A stretch of 64,000 nucleotides of DNA from Prevotella sp. (lineage in GTDB: Bacteria; Bacteroidota; Bacteroidia; Bacteroidales; Bacteroidaceae), in the NCBI GenBank assembly GCA_017474845.1, contig JAFVGS010000033.1:62001-126000 (forward strand), written 5' to 3'. The number at the start of each line of letters is the position of its first letter. The first letter of the stretch is position 1. A program made the position numbers and the translations under genes. The notes under the pieces were generated by a model. It was not told the origin of the DNA, searched no databases, and saw only the letters and a list, made by a program, of their open reading frames with translations. This document shows, piece after piece, positions 1-10,222 of the stretch.

Positions 1-3000
1 GATTTTCTCGGTCATACTCAAACTGAGTGACACGGAACAACGAAGTGTTTGTAGATTCAAACCAGCCAATAGGCTGCATGATACCGAAGTTATAAGAACC
101 TGTACCACCAGTTGACTTCTGAGCCATACCCAAACCTGGGATATTTATAAAGTCAACCCTCACGGGGTGAGTCTGGCTTCGAGAGTTAAAGCGCAGAATA
201 TAAGAATAGTCGGGCTCGTTGTCATGGTCAAAATCGGCAGACATGATGGTATAAGAATAACTGGCATTATCCGATGAGATGCCAATTTTATGAGCATTTC
301 CTACAAGTACAATAGCATTGTCATATACAGTTTGCCCACTCGCTAAGCCAAGTGCATCTCTTGCCTTGTCCACAGAGGTATATACCACCTGTTCGTCACC
401 CGCAATATCGTATGTTGAGCCATTGGTGTAAATCTGTCCGCCACCAACTTTATCAGACGTGCTAGCATTATCCATTGCCTGGTTATAGACCACGTCAGGA
501 TGACTATCTGCCAGATAGGCCGCCTTCGCCCAATATGGCTCTATGGTGATGGCTGTCACGCCATTAGGCACATCCCAGTAGGCACCCTGGTTGAAAACAC
601 GACCACTGACGCTATATAAATCTTTATCGGTGCAGTTACGGTCTGCGAAGTTGTATGGCGTACTCGTGATATTGCCTTCGGCATCTGTTGTAGCATCATC
701 ACCAGTAGTGTAAGATGTCGAACCTCCAGAGATAGATGTAATTTTCCAACCTGTCACCACACGGTTACCGGTATAGTTCTTTGTACCTACATCATTATAA
801 TATGGCAACTGTACTTTGCGGTAGTTAAAGTTGAAACGTTCAAAGTCCTTGTCGGTGATATTTAGAGTGAGACTACCTTGTTGGGTAATGCTTGCGCCAG
901 TGGGCGCAGCATATATGGCGCCACCACCAACACCACCGATAGTAACTGAAACAGTACCAGTACCCAGTTTGCCTCCTTTGTTTCGGTCTTCTTCTTTGGG
1001 CTTGCCATCTACCAATGTTAAAGTAGGAGCATTTGCTGCATCATAGTTGATAATCGATGGATATTTCCCTGGAGCCTTTAGCACTGGATATGGTTTCGGA
1101 TCGTCAATGGTTCTGTCTGCCGTCTCCAGTACCCATTTCATCATCTCGTCCTTATCGTATTTACCCGTAGCATACCATGCCGCCAGTTCTAGATGACTGT
1201 TCAGCAACAGACGGTAGAATTCGAAGCGCTGAAGGAAGCGTGTCTCTGCCATCAAGGCACAGTTGTAGGTGTTAATTTCATTGTTCTGTACGTAAGGCTG
1301 CTCAGCAAGGAAGTAGTTGTAGTTACCCAAGCCAGTAGCTCCCACGTTAGAAATAATCGAGCCATTATATATAGGAGCCTTGTTGCCACTGGTGATATTG
1401 CCATAGAACATACAGTTCATCACCATGGTCCTAAGATTGTCTGCCGTGGACAAATAGTTGTTGTAACCCACAATTCCGCCAACGTATGATCCGCTCGTGA
1501 TATCGGCATAGCTATAGCAGTTGATGACGCGCGCATAGCCATCCAGAAGGCCAACGATACCACCAACATAGTCGGCACTGGCACCGATACTACCGCTATT
1601 GATACCACAGTTGTAGATACGGGTGTTGCCCGTCGCATAATTGCAAATAGCACCAACGGCTGTCTTGTCGGCGTTATTGATTTTAACAGTAGAACTACCG
1701 CTGCCAATGCCTGTACTCTTGATATCAATGATTACATTCTTGATGGTAGCATCCTCTGCATACGCAATGAAGGGAGCAGAGACCTCAAAACTGTGGTCAA
1801 TCTGACCTACGATAGTACCCTTGAAGGGATTATCCTTAGTACCAATAGAACCGGAGGCTGTAAAATTGCTAGCCAACAGGTAGTGACCACCCATCGCATT
1901 AATCTGTGAAGAGTTGGTTACAACTGAAGGCACAATGGTGAGCGTAAAGGCCTGTGCTATGCTGTCTGCACCCTCTTTTGCCGGCTCGGCAAGAGCAGAG
2001 AAAGACTGCATCACCTTTGAATTATCAAAGCGGGGCATCAGACGCATATTGCCTTTGCCGTCTGTGACCACCATAAAGGTGGCATTAGTGATATTCATCT
2101 TCGTCTGGTCCAAACCGATAACATCATCGGTCTGCTTTACACCCATGTTTTCAAGGGCTATACCGGGTGTAACACCTTGGCGATATGTGCCCGTCCAGAA
2201 ACTGGTGACTGTTGACTCGCTCGTATTGGCAGTGAAATAACGATTCTTATTGGCCTTACTCTGTATCTGCACATTATACGGGTCAAACCCATTCGTCCAA
2301 CCAGGCGTTACCCCATTGACATAATCGGTTTCCGTTTCCAGCTTCGTTTTGGCTGCTTCTTGGGGGCCCAGTTCCACTTCGTCTGAATAGACATATCCCA
2401 TTTCCTTATCAATGTTGAAGTTGGGTCTTACATACCATATCAAGTCATCTGAAACATTCTCTAAGGTGAGGCCATTTTCCTCCTCACTGGTAGTAGAGCG
2501 TAAGGCATCACCGTAGTTCTTGGCATAATGACCACCCTGTTTCACCAGGAACTGGGCTGCCGATGTGGCGCCCTCCGTGGCGGCCCCAGCATAGGTATTG
2601 GCATAATCGGACTTCACGTCGTAAGTCACATACCAGTCGCGCTCCTTACCGCCCACAAGGGCCTGCGTCTCATAGTTTGGCAGGTTACCGGTTCCTGCGT
2701 TATAAACACCCAGTTCTTCAGTGGTATATTCCGTAAGATCTACGTCGCTCACCGTAGCATAGCTCGTAGGGTCAATTTTGTACTTATGATAGCCATCTTC
2801 TTTGGTGGCAGTCTTCCAATAGTGATACTTCTCCACCATCGGACTGCTGTATTTGTGAATCGCAGCATAACTCTCCGGACGTTTCGGGTCTGTTGGGCCA
2901 CTGGGCAATGGCAAACGCACAATTTCCCAACCATGCTGGTCAAGTAGGATGAGCATTGGCTTGATGTCCGTAGGCACAAACTGGAAGGAGCCATCACCCA

Positions 3001-6000
3001 TAGAGATGGTCTGGAACACGTGTTCTTCTTTCTTGAACTTCTTACTCGTGGTAGTACCGGCATCGTTATTATGTATCCAGGGGGCAGAATTAGCCCATGC
3101 CTCGTAAACATGCCATGCAACAGTCACTCCATCTTTTACTGGCACAGTCTCCAACTCTGTCTTCTGAGTCTCTGTCAGCGTCACTCCGCGGCCTATCGCC
3201 GCCACCTTGGTGGTCAGCTTATTCTGCACCGTAGGATTGTTCTTCCAATACTGCTCAAAAGAGTTGACGGTTTGGCGCTTGCCATAACTCCCATTTGTTG
3301 GAGCATCATCAATCTCATTAGTGGTCACCAGTTTCAAACTGCTCGTTGATGTTCCCAACAGCATGTACTCTGTAGCATCGCTATTATCAGCAGGATCGCT
3401 TGCTTTTGCATTACCGCCCTTTCTTAATGGGTTATCGTTGGTAACACCTGTCACAATATCAGTATACTCATCGGGCTTATAAGTCTTCAGATAGGAGTGG
3501 AATTCACGTTTCTTCGTTTTTTCTTCTCCGTTTTCAGTCACTGTCCAGGTATAGTTCGTCTGCGCCTGGTACGAAGATATCTTCACATGGTAGGGGTCGA
3601 GTTCTGCAGTGCTGGCAGGGTTATTGGCAGGCTCTATATACCACAGCCAACGGGTACGGGTACTGGCACCGCTCGCCAACTGCTCTTCCCAGCGTTCACT
3701 ACCATATACATAGAGGGCTGCATCACCATTGCTATAAGGATAGATGGCTTTACGAGTTGCGGTCATCACACCGTCTTTACCGTCTTCCTGATAAAAATCC
3801 GTGCCATTCGCGAACTGAAGCATATAGGTCGTTCCAACCTTATTCGCTACACCAAGGAGGTTACGACCGTCAAGGTCTATAGAATTATCTTCCTTAAGAG
3901 TGTAAGTAACGTAGATAATATTATCAGTTCCAACCTGCGTGACAGCAGTAATCTCAGTGGGATTGTTCTCTGGATGTTCGGAATCTTCTGGTTTGAAAAC
4001 AAATGGCTCGTCAGGCTTTCCGTCAGTATTCGCATCCACAAATGCACTAGCATTCCAGTAATGATAGTCCACCAAGGGGCTACGCCAAGCTTCAGGCAAC
4101 GCAAATGTTCCTTCATATTCAATCCCTGATTGAATCACCTTATTTTGTCTGTCAATCAATGTGAATCTAATAGGCAGTACCACAGTGTTCACGCCAATCG
4201 TGAACGTGTTTCCACTGGCATCTATCAATGTTACATCCTCATACGATGTCTCCGTTTGGGCAGTGGGGTCGGAAGCACTTTTTAATATGAAAGTTTGGGA
4301 TGATTCGCCAACAGAAAGTGTGGATGGAGAATATGTAAGCCACTTATTTGTTCCGACATTTTGTATAGTCACATGATAGGGGTCACCACCTAAGAAATAC
4401 CACAGATATTCCCTCTTTTCGACCTTATATTCAGCATCAGCAGCATCTGTTTTCAAGGTTCCCTCTTCAACATCAACATATCGGCACTTACCGCCATCCT
4501 TGATATTATAAGGAGCAGAATTGGTCAACGGCAGGAACTTGTTGCTCAGTTTCGTCGTCGTATAGGTCACATAGATGTCAGCACTCGTTGCCGGTGTTTC
4601 AGTAATACGGTTCTCTTCTTTAATGTTGCTGGCATCGAATGTGCTGGCATCGAAGGAACCCTCCCACGAATAGAAATTGATCGTCTCGTCTTTGATATAC
4701 GAACTACTGATTTCTTCAGGAATGTCCTCGTAACCATCCGTTATACCATCTTTGTTTGCATCCGTATTTCCATTTCTCAACGGTGTCCCTGCTGCCTTTC
4801 GGATAGCCACACTGCTGACGGCAATCTCTCCTGAGAGGTTCACAATATGGTAGGTGTACTTAGGTAACGTAAAGGACACAACAGCTGATTGCGCAGTATT
4901 GTCATTCTGGCGGACTGCTATTGCCTTTATCTGTTCAACTGCCACATCAGGAACAAATGGATGCTCCTCATCGTATTCGTATTTTTGAGTCGTCGTCCCA
5001 CCTATGGGGTACGTAGGCTCACTCCCGTCTGTGGTATAATAGATATCCACACCAGGGGTAGGACACGTAAAGGCAACTGTCCTTGTTCCATCTACGGCTT
5101 GCGTGATGACTGGGTCAAGACAAAAATGAGTGTCAACAAATGTCCAAGCAAATTTGTCTACATCTCTGGTTACATTGGTAATGATACTTGTATTACTATC
5201 GTGTTTTCTCAAAGAACTGAAATTGTTCTGAGACGCATCCTTCACCAACTTTGGAATGATGTAATAAGTGTTCTCTGTCACCGTTCTTGCCCAGGTGAAC
5301 AGATAGCGGTCTTCGCTACCTACTGTTATCGTGCTATTTACCGCAAGGCAAGCTCCATCACTATTTTTATTTTTGGTGAAATACAGATAATCACCCGTTA
5401 TGGCATTTCGGATATGGTAATAGCCCGTTTCAACAGGATCGGTGCTGGGGGCCGATACCTTTTCGAAATACCAGTTCATGTCATTGGTATCACCGTCTGA
5501 TACTAAAGCATTGGGGGATCCCGGAATTATAAAATTGCCGCTAACACCTACATTTTCTATCTTATAATAGTGTGCACCAGTGTTATTCGACTCATCAAAC
5601 GGTGCAGTTGTGTCAAGTGTGCCGGGTAAGATAAACTTCCAGCGGGAATTGACTTGATCAGCTTTATCCAGATTAATGTTATTATTCTTATTATTACCAT
5701 TAGACTTGTTGATGTATCTTGCCGTATTACCAGTTGCACTACGCAATGCATAAGGCACAATATTGAATGAGCCGGTTTCTGCTGATTCTACTATCTTAAA
5801 TTTGAACTTGTCGCCGCCACTACCAAAAACATCCATATAAACCGTACTGGCATCATAGCAGAGATAATTGCTGCTATTGCTGTTGTCGTTGTTGACAATA
5901 TAATAGTACTGTACACCATCCTCCACACCAGCTCCCAGGAAGTACCATTCCATTGAAGGACGGAACAGTGATGTAGTATTGACCATTCTTTTGCTATTCG

Positions 6001-7408
6001 ACACATCACCAGGAACCATATAGAAATGGAAATCTGTAGTGTTCCATGCATTATTCTGGCTTTGGATGAGGTATTTGTGTGTATTCCCACAAGATACAAG
6101 TATAGTATATGTAGCTACATTCGATAACTCACCACCTACAACAGCTACAGCCTTGATGGTGGTCACACCCTCAGCGGGAACGAAAGCAACTGTACTGGCA
6201 TTAACTGCAGTACCTCTTGAAGTAGAGGGAGTTTTCCCATCTGTCGTATATATAAGCGTGGCTCCAGACTGTGAGGCCGTAATTTCAATCTGGTTGCCGT
6301 TGTAAGCAATAGTAGGACGAGTGATATAGTCTTCGAGATACAAAAATCTGTTGTCATCCTCCGATTGGTTGTATATTCCTATAATACCTTTAGTATCGCC
6401 ATAACCCGTAGGTCCATTACCTTTGCCAGAAGCGCCAGCGAGGGAATTTGCGTTACCTGCATTGACAGTCAACTGATATGAAGGCAGAGTTTTGGGTCTG
6501 AAAATGACTCCTGTTCCTTCTGGAATAATTGCGAACAGAGCATTATCGCCAGGGTCGCCCTCTACGGCTTCCAGATGCACACGCAAACGGCCTGCATTTG
6601 ATGTTGTGCGGATTTGCCCGTTTAGCATCAAATACTTGTCATCAGCAGCATGCTTAATATAATAATAATCCTCGCTTGGATGTTTGGTTATGATCCATTT
6701 TGCATCAGCAAGAGTATATCCGAGATCTGTATAGCCACTAGTCCTACATTGATATGTCGTTACAAAAGGATAGTCACTGTTTGTATTCTTTACATAAAAG
6801 TCGTCAGTAGGCTTGTATGTACACCACTTTGTCCAGTCAGTAGGACAAAAATAATAGTTGTTTTCTAACGTGCTGGCATCGTAGTTATACACAGCAGGAT
6901 TCGATTTGGGAGTTTTGTAGTTGCTGGCAATATAATACACGCCCGAAAAACCTAAATTCTCAGGTTCTTCTGTCTCCTCTCCCTCATCATCTCCATCTCC
7001 TTTCCTGCCGTCATTCTGAAATTTAACCTCCTGCACCCAGGCGTTGAGGCCGGTAGGGACGGTGAACTGATAATCGACGGAGTTGGGATATGAGACGGTA
7101 GCCGTGGAGCCGGTGACCTTCAGTTCACTGGAGATCTCCAGGGCACGGGTTCTGCCCTGCCCATCGGCAGGAAGTACAGCATAGACAATGACAGACTTAT
7201 TCTTCTCGCTATTCGTGATGGTGTAGCCCTTATCAGGTGTCACGGTGATCGTGACAAGCGTGGAGCCGCCGCTTTTTTCTTCCTGCGACTTCACCTTCAC
7301 CTTACCGCCTTTGTACTCCTTGTTAAGCTCTACATCAACTGCACTTACGCCCATGCTGAACATCATCAGCATGATCACCGTGAATAACCTTGTCAATATC
7401 GTCTTCAT
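1..7408 (-). CDS. Giant secreted surface protein with chitobiase-type and GLUG-like repeats (3' end outside window)
   Basis: An uninterrupted reading frame enters from the left edge and begins at an ATG at 7408 (an in-frame ATG at 7420 is an alternative). I checked the frame at several points (near 60, 1500, 4000 and 6900) and it stays open. At least 2,469 codons are present; the C-terminus is missing. The N-terminus is a signal peptide (MKTILTRLFTVIMLMMFSMG, then VSA). A domain over roughly residues 25-125 is shared with the secreted protein encoded at 8824-10143. Two segments contain the IYYTTDG/LIYTTDG signature of chitobiase/beta-hexosaminidase C-terminal-like repeats. Near base 1500 there are GGIVGYNN-type repeats resembling the GLUG motif. 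Long stretches alternate Y-rich and N-rich strands, which suggests an extended beta-structured extracellular protein. Cargo, ligand and anchoring are unknown. Location outside the cell is inferred from the signal peptide. Confidence 0.85.
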   Translation of the reverse strand, partial: MKTILTRLFTVIMLMMFSMGVSAVDVELNKEYKGGKVKVKSQEEKSGGSTLVTITVTPDKGYTITNSEKNKSVIVYAVLPADGQGRTRALEISSELKVTGSTATVSYPNSVDYQFTVPTGLNAWVQEVKFQNDGRKGDGDDEGEETEEPENLGFSGVYYIASNYKTPKSNPAVYNYDASTLENNYYFCPTDWTKWCTYKPTDDFYVKNTNSDYPFVTTYQCRTSGYTDLGYTLADAKWIITKHPSEDYYYIKHAADDKYLMLNGQIRTTSNAGRLRVHLEAVEGDPGDNALFAIIPEGTGVIFRPKTLPSYQLTVNAGNANSLAGASGKGNGPTGYGDTKGIIGIYNQSEDDNRFLYLEDYITRPTIAYNGNQIEITASQSGATLIYTTDGKTPSTSRGTAVNASTVAFVPAEGVTTIKAVAVVGGELSNVATYTILVSCGNTHKYLIQSQNNAWNTTDFHFYMVPGDVSNSKRMVNTTSLFRPSMEWYFLGAGVEDGVQYYYIVNNDNSNSSNYLCYDASTVYMDVFGSGGDKFKFKIVESAETGSFNIVPYALRSATGNTARYINKSNGNNKNNNINLDKADQVNSRWKFILPGTLDTTAPFDESNNTGAHYYKIENVGVSGNFIIPGSPNALVSDGDTNDMNWYFEKVSAPSTDPVETGYYHIRNAITGDYLYFTKNKNSDGACLAVNSTITVGSEDRYLFTWARTVTENTYYIIPKLVKDASQNNFSSLRKHDSNTSIITNVTRDVDKFAWTFVDTHFCLDPVITQAVDGTRTVAFTCPTPGVDIYYTTDGSEPTYPIGGTTTQKYEYDEEHPFVPDVAVEQIKAIAVRQNDNTAQSAVVSFTLPKYTYHIVNLSGEIAVSSVAIRKAAGTPLRNGNTDANKDGITDGYEDIPEEISSSYIKDETINFYSWEGSFDASTFDASNIKEENRITETPATSADIYVTYTTTKLSNKFLPLTNSAPYNIKDGGKCRYVDVEEGTLKTDAADAEYKVEKREYLWYFLGGDPYHVTIQNVGTNKWLTYSPSTLSVGESSQTFILKSASDPTAQTETSYEDVTLIDASGNTFTIGVNTVVLPIRFTLIDRQNKVIQSGIEYEGTFALPEAWRSPLVDYHYWNASAFVDANTDGKPDEPFVFKPEDSEHPENNPTEITAVTQVGTDNIIYVTYTLKEDNSIDLDGRNLLGVANKVGTTYMLQFANGTDFYQEDGKDGVMTATRKAIYPYSNGDAALYVYGSERWEEQLASGASTRTRWLWYIEPANNPASTAELDPYHVKISSYQAQTNYTWTVTENGEEKTKKREFHSYLKTYKPDEYTDIVTGVTNDNPLRKGGNAKASDPADNSDATEYMLLGTSTSSLKLVTTNEIDDAPTNGSYGKRQTVNSFEQYWKNNPTVQNKLTTKVAAIGRGVTLTETQKTELETVPVKDGVTVAWHVYEAWANSAPWIHNNDAGTTTSKKFKKEEHVFQTISMGDGSFQFVPTDIKPMLILLDQHGWEIVRLPLPSGPTDPKRPESYAAIHKYSSPMVEKYHYWKTATKEDGYHKYKIDPTSYATVSDVDLTEYTTEELGVYNAGTGNLPNYETQALVGGKERDWYVTYDVKSDYANTYAGAATEGATSAAQFLVKQGGHYAKNYGDALRSTTSEEENGLTLENVSDDLIWYVRPNFNIDKEMGYVYSDEVELGPQEAAKTKLETETDYVNGVTPGWTNGFDPYNVQIQSKANKNRYFTANTSESTVTSFWTGTYRQGVTPGIALENMGVKQTDDVIGLDQTKMNITNATFMVVTDGKGNMRLMPRFDNSKVMQSFSALAEPAKEGADSIAQAFTLTIVPSVVTNSSQINAMGGHYLLASNFTASGSIGTKDNPFKGTIVGQIDHSFEVSAPFIAYAEDATIKNVIIDIKSTGIGSGSSTVKINNADKTAVGAICNYATGNTRIYNCGINSGSIGASADYVGGIVGLLDGYARVINCYSYADITSGSYVGGIVGYNNYLSTADNLRTMVMNCMFYGNITSGNKAPIYNGSIISNVGATGLGNYNYFLAEQPYVQNNEINTYNCALMAETRFLQRFEFYRLLLNSHLELAAWYATGKYDKDEMMKWVLETADRTIDDPKPYPVLKAPGKYPSIINYDAANAPTLTLVDGKPKEEDRNKGGKLGTGTVSVTIGGVGGGAIYAAPTGASITQQGSLTLNITDKDFERFNFNYRKVQLPYYNDVGTKNYTGNRVVTGWKITSISGGSTSYTTGDDATTDAEGNITSTPYNFADRNCTDKDLYSVSGRVFNQGAYWDVPNGVTAITIEPYWAKAAYLADSHPDVVYNQAMDNASTSDKVGGGQIYTNGSTYDIAGDEQVVYTSVDKARDALGLASGQTVYDNAIVLVGNAHKIGISSDNASYSYTIMSADFDHDNEPDYSYILRFNSRSQTHPVRVDFINIPGLGMAQKSTGGTGSYNFGIMQPIGWFESTNTSLFRVTQFEYDREN

Positions 7409-7445
7409 ATCTTTTGTCATAACCTTGTTTTTCGTTTTATTAATA

Positions 7446-8183
7446 TTAATTAGCCGCCAGTTTTTTGACTATGTTTAAATCCTTGCCGATAGCAGCGGAT
7501 ATCTCTTCCAACGACTTTCCTGCGTCCAAGAGCATCTTGATAGTAGCCCTCAGCATTGACTCCTGCTCACTCAGCCGAAGTTTCACTTGCAAAGCATATA
7601 CACTAAACTCATACCGTACAAGCATTTCGCTTCGATTGTAGCATAAATGGCGTTTGCTTTCTTCTTTCATTTTAGAAACCACGTTAGCATCTGCCAACAA
7701 GTTCTCTAAAAAACGAAGTATTCCATAAAGATCTTCATCATTTTCATATATTGCTTCCACTTGAGTCATTACATAATCATCTTGATCAATTATATACATC
7801 TGATGAAAGAGATTTAGCACCCTGTAATACTTGTCGGAAAAAAGTCTTTCTCTGGTGATTCCTTTTATATCAATGCACTTGGTCGTTACATGAGTATCCT
7901 CTATTACTGTTATCAGAAAGCAGGGAGCCTCTGCCTCAAACCTAAGTTTCTTAAGGACTATTTTAACATCATTGCTTGTATCCTCGGCGTCAAGGATGGT
8001 AGCACCGAAATCAATACGGAACACGGACAGATTGTCGTGCGTGTCGTCGCTGTATTCATGAGGGCGGACTTCCACAGCCAAGACCTCCACCTTAAGCAGG
8101 GCTGACAGGATGGTGCGGGCGATGCGCTCGTCCTCCATCATGTACTTAAACACTATATCATAAATCGGATTAGCAACCTTCAT
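7446..8183 (-). pseudogene. Rpn/PD-(D/E)XK transposase-like nuclease, shortened and probably inactive
   Basis: The 245-residue product begins KVANPIYDIVFKYMMEDERI, the hallmark start of the Bacteroidota Rpn-like PD-(D/E)XK nuclease family transposase group. It ends with an HTH-like tail (LLDAGKSLEEISAAIGKD) also typical of that group. Family members I know are roughly 300-400 residues, so a central part appears to be missing. At the expected catalytic strand, where relatives have E-L-Q-K after FRIDF, this protein reads V-L-K-K, so the acidic residue is gone. The frame is open from an ATG at 8183 and has its own promoter match at 8211-8242, so it may still be expressed. It sits between two secreted-protein genes and separates their operon. 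I call it a degenerate copy; an unusual intact subfamily is the alternative. Confidence 0.65.
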
Positions 8184-8210
8184 AACCTATATAATTCTAG
8201 AATTTTAGTG

Positions 8211-8242
8211 CAAAGATAGGACTTTTTTGTCATACCACCAAA
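8211..8242 (-). promoter_or_regulatory. Bacteroidota-type promoter for the Rpn-like gene
   Basis: On the minus strand TTTG (8239-8242) is followed by exactly 20 bases and then TATCTTTG (8211-8218). This matches the Bacteroides sigma-factor consensus TTTG-N19-21-TAnnTTTG. The inferred start of transcription is about 20 bases upstream of the ATG at 8183. Confidence 0.7.
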
Positions 8243-8453
8243 TTTTTTTATGCAAAAATCGCGCGTACGGGTTATTATATTTGCAATTATTATACAATTA
8301 TTATACTTAAAACAGCTTCCAGGCATACTCTAGGCAGCTTTCAGAAAACTTCATAGTAGCTTCTAAGCTGCCATGGAGAGAGCTGCCACTTCTCTTCATG
8401 TCAGCAGTAAGCAGACTATTGGTGCGCACGTCATTCACACTTGGTACATCGAG

Positions 8454-8753
8454 TTTCTCACTTTCTCTGTTTCTCACTTTCTCACTTATGACAAGAAGGT
8501 TCTTTATTATTTTGACCGACAAACTCTTTTTGCCGAATAGAAATTCATTTTTATTTACATATTGACATTCAATATTTAAATACTATTATATAATAATATT
8601 ATAATATTTATTATAATATATAATATAAATAATGTATAATAATAAGAATAATATTAATACATGTAATTTCTTACATATTAACACTTATAAACATAATCTG
8701 CCCGACAAGCATAAAACCTTCCTGTCATAAGTGAGAAACCGAGAAAGTGAGAA
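8454..8753. repeat. Inverted-repeat pair flanking an AT-rich core
   Basis: The left arm (8454-8501), read as reverse complement, and the right arm (8715-8753) both read AACCTTC-T/C-TGTCATAAGTGAGAAA followed by GAGAAAGTGAGAA. The left arm carries one extra GTGAGAAA unit. The core between them is nearly all A and T and contains many ATAAT/ATATT runs. The layout resembles a MITE or a decayed integration boundary, but no transposase end or target duplication was identified. Confidence 0.6.
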
Positions 8754-8823
8754 TCTAAAGCAAACTAAAAAATATCCTGCTCCATATTGACTATGAAACA
8801 GGACACGATAAATATGACGCCAA

Positions 8824-10143
8824 TTATCTGATCACGACCTTTCTGCCGCCATTGACATAGACACCCTTCGTTGTGGGCTTGCCATTCAGCCTGCGACCAT
8901 TCAGGTCGTACCAGTTGTCATTTGTCATTTGTGCTTTATCATTGAGCGTAGCGCTAATGGCCGTGGTATCGTCGGCAGGGTCACCGATGGAGAGGAAAGA
9001 TCGGGTCCTCTGCGGCTCGGACTCCTTTTCCTCAGGAATCTGGAGATAGATGCCACCATCGGGGATCGTACCGGCCTGCGAGAAATAGAACACGTCATTG
9101 TAAAGTAAATATACCTGTCCGATATCCACCGTCTTGCCACCCTTGGATGCCACATACAGGACACTCTTGTAGTCCTTGCCCCCGTCCGACGCCTTCGCCG
9201 TACGGAAGTCATCGCCCTTCAGTTCCTTGCTCAGCAACAGCACGGGCAGGTTGGCGGGGATGATATCCTCTATCTCCTCGACGATGACCGTATTATCCTT
9301 CACGCCCGTCACGGCCAGCACATTCAGCATAGACGGCTTCACGAGCGGCTCGTCAAAGACAAAGGTGTCGTAGCTGTTGTTCTCACCGAAGGCGACACCC
9401 GCCATCACCACACCGGTCGTACTGGTGATGGCAAACTCCTTCCAGCCATCAACCGTCTGGTACTCGTTATAAAGGTTACCTGCCACGTCGACCGTCAGTC
9501 CCTCATTAGCAGGTATGGCATCCTTGCCGAGACTGACGATCTTCTCGCCGTTCAGAATGTCAACATTTTTCAACGCCGTCAGACCGCCAAGCAGACCGTC
9601 TCCCAGCTCGGTAATGCCCTTCTCAATCACCACCTGGGTAATCCCTTCGCTCAAGGCACTCCAAGGCGCCTCGTCCTTCCCGAGACCGGCAGCACCCTCG
9701 CCACTGATGGTGAGCGTCTTCTCCGTATCGCCCGTCAACTCCCACGTTGCACCACTCTCAAGCATACCAGTGAGCAGCGAATGGAACGTAGCCTCCTTCA
9801 CCCAGGCACCAAGGCCCTCGGGCACGGTGAAGGTATAGTCACGGGCTTCTGAGAGGTCCTTGGGATCGTCCCCCTCAAGGGTGAGCGGTTCTGCCAAAGT
9901 TGGCACATCACCACGCGTCGTATTCGGATCAGGATTGACCGTCAGCACCACCACGATGTCACTCTTCTCAATGGAATAGCTTGTAGCAGGCGTCACGGTG
10001 ATGGTCACCGTCTGTCCTTCCTGCGACTTCTCGACAATCGTACCACCCGTAAACTCACCGATGGCTACCACCACCTTTGCATTCGCGACCATGCTGACCA
10101 TCAACATCAGCGCGATTCCAAACAGTCTCTTCATTGTCTTCAT
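8824..10143 (-). CDS. Secreted leucine-rich-repeat (BspA-like) protein with Prevotella-type C-terminal tail
   Basis: I chose the ATG at 10143 (MKTMKRLFGIALMLMVSMVANA, a standard signal peptide), which has an AAAGGATTAG stretch before it; a longer frame to 10197 lacks a signal at its start. The product is 439 residues. Residues ~22-115 match the N-terminal domain of the giant protein at 1-7408 (both contain TVTITVTP/LVTITVTP and end YxFTVPxGLxAWVxE). The middle (W-ALSEGITQVVIEKGITELG...) looks like an LRR_5/BspA-type leucine-rich repeat. The last 30 residues, WYDLNGRRLNGKPTTKGVYV followed by a short basic end, are the tail seen on many Prevotella secreted proteins. The gene lies 79 bp downstream of the 4,251-residue protein and may be co-transcribed with it. 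Function beyond surface display or adhesion is unknown. Confidence 0.85.
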   Translation of the reverse strand: MKTMKRLFGIALMLMVSMVANAKVVVAIGEFTGGTIVEKSQEGQTVTITVTPATSYSIEKSDIVVVLTVNPDPNTTRGDVPTLAEPLTLEGDDPKDLSEARDYTFTVPEGLGAWVKEATFHSLLTGMLESGATWELTGDTEKTLTISGEGAAGLGKDEAPWSALSEGITQVVIEKGITELGDGLLGGLTALKNVDILNGEKIVSLGKDAIPANEGLTVDVAGNLYNEYQTVDGWKEFAITSTTGVVMAGVAFGENNSYDTFVFDEPLVKPSMLNVLAVTGVKDNTVIVEEIEDIIPANLPVLLLSKELKGDDFRTAKASDGGKDYKSVLYVASKGGKTVDIGQVYLLYNDVFYFSQAGTIPDGGIYLQIPEEKESEPQRTRSFLSIGDPADDTTAISATLNDKAQMTNDNWYDLNGRRLNGKPTTKGVYVNGGRKVVIR

Positions 10144-10196
10144 ATCTAATCCTTTCTTTTTATTTATTATCTGTGTTAATTTTTTTCTTCTTATCA

Positions 10197-10222
10197 ATCT
10201 GTGTCATCTGTGTCATCTGTGG
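10197..10222. repeat. Short tandem ACAGATGAC-type leader repeat
   Basis: Read on the minus strand, the gap after the 4,251-residue protein gene contains ACAGATGACACAGATGAC followed by ACAGATTGA, three copies of an about 9-bp word. It forms part of the leader of the next gene. Similar words recur at 57170-57206 and inside the gene at 61341-62144. Confidence 0.6.

Larger units (their letters stand above)
8184..8823. other. 640-bp gene-free stretch with AT-rich core between inverted arms
   Basis: No convincing gene is present. The 71-codon open frame at 8307-8522 has no family resemblance and overlaps a repeat arm, so I do not call it. The stretch holds the promoter at 8211-8242, a GCGCGTAC word at 8261-8268 like those in the fimbrillin gaps, and two inverted arms (8454-8501 and 8715-8753) around an almost pure A/T core at about 8555-8690. 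Confidence 0.7.

Noticed and set aside
8307..8522. 71-codon minus-strand frame in the 8.2-8.8 kb gap
   Set aside because: No resemblance to a known family, and half of it is the GAGAAAGTGAGAA repeat arm.
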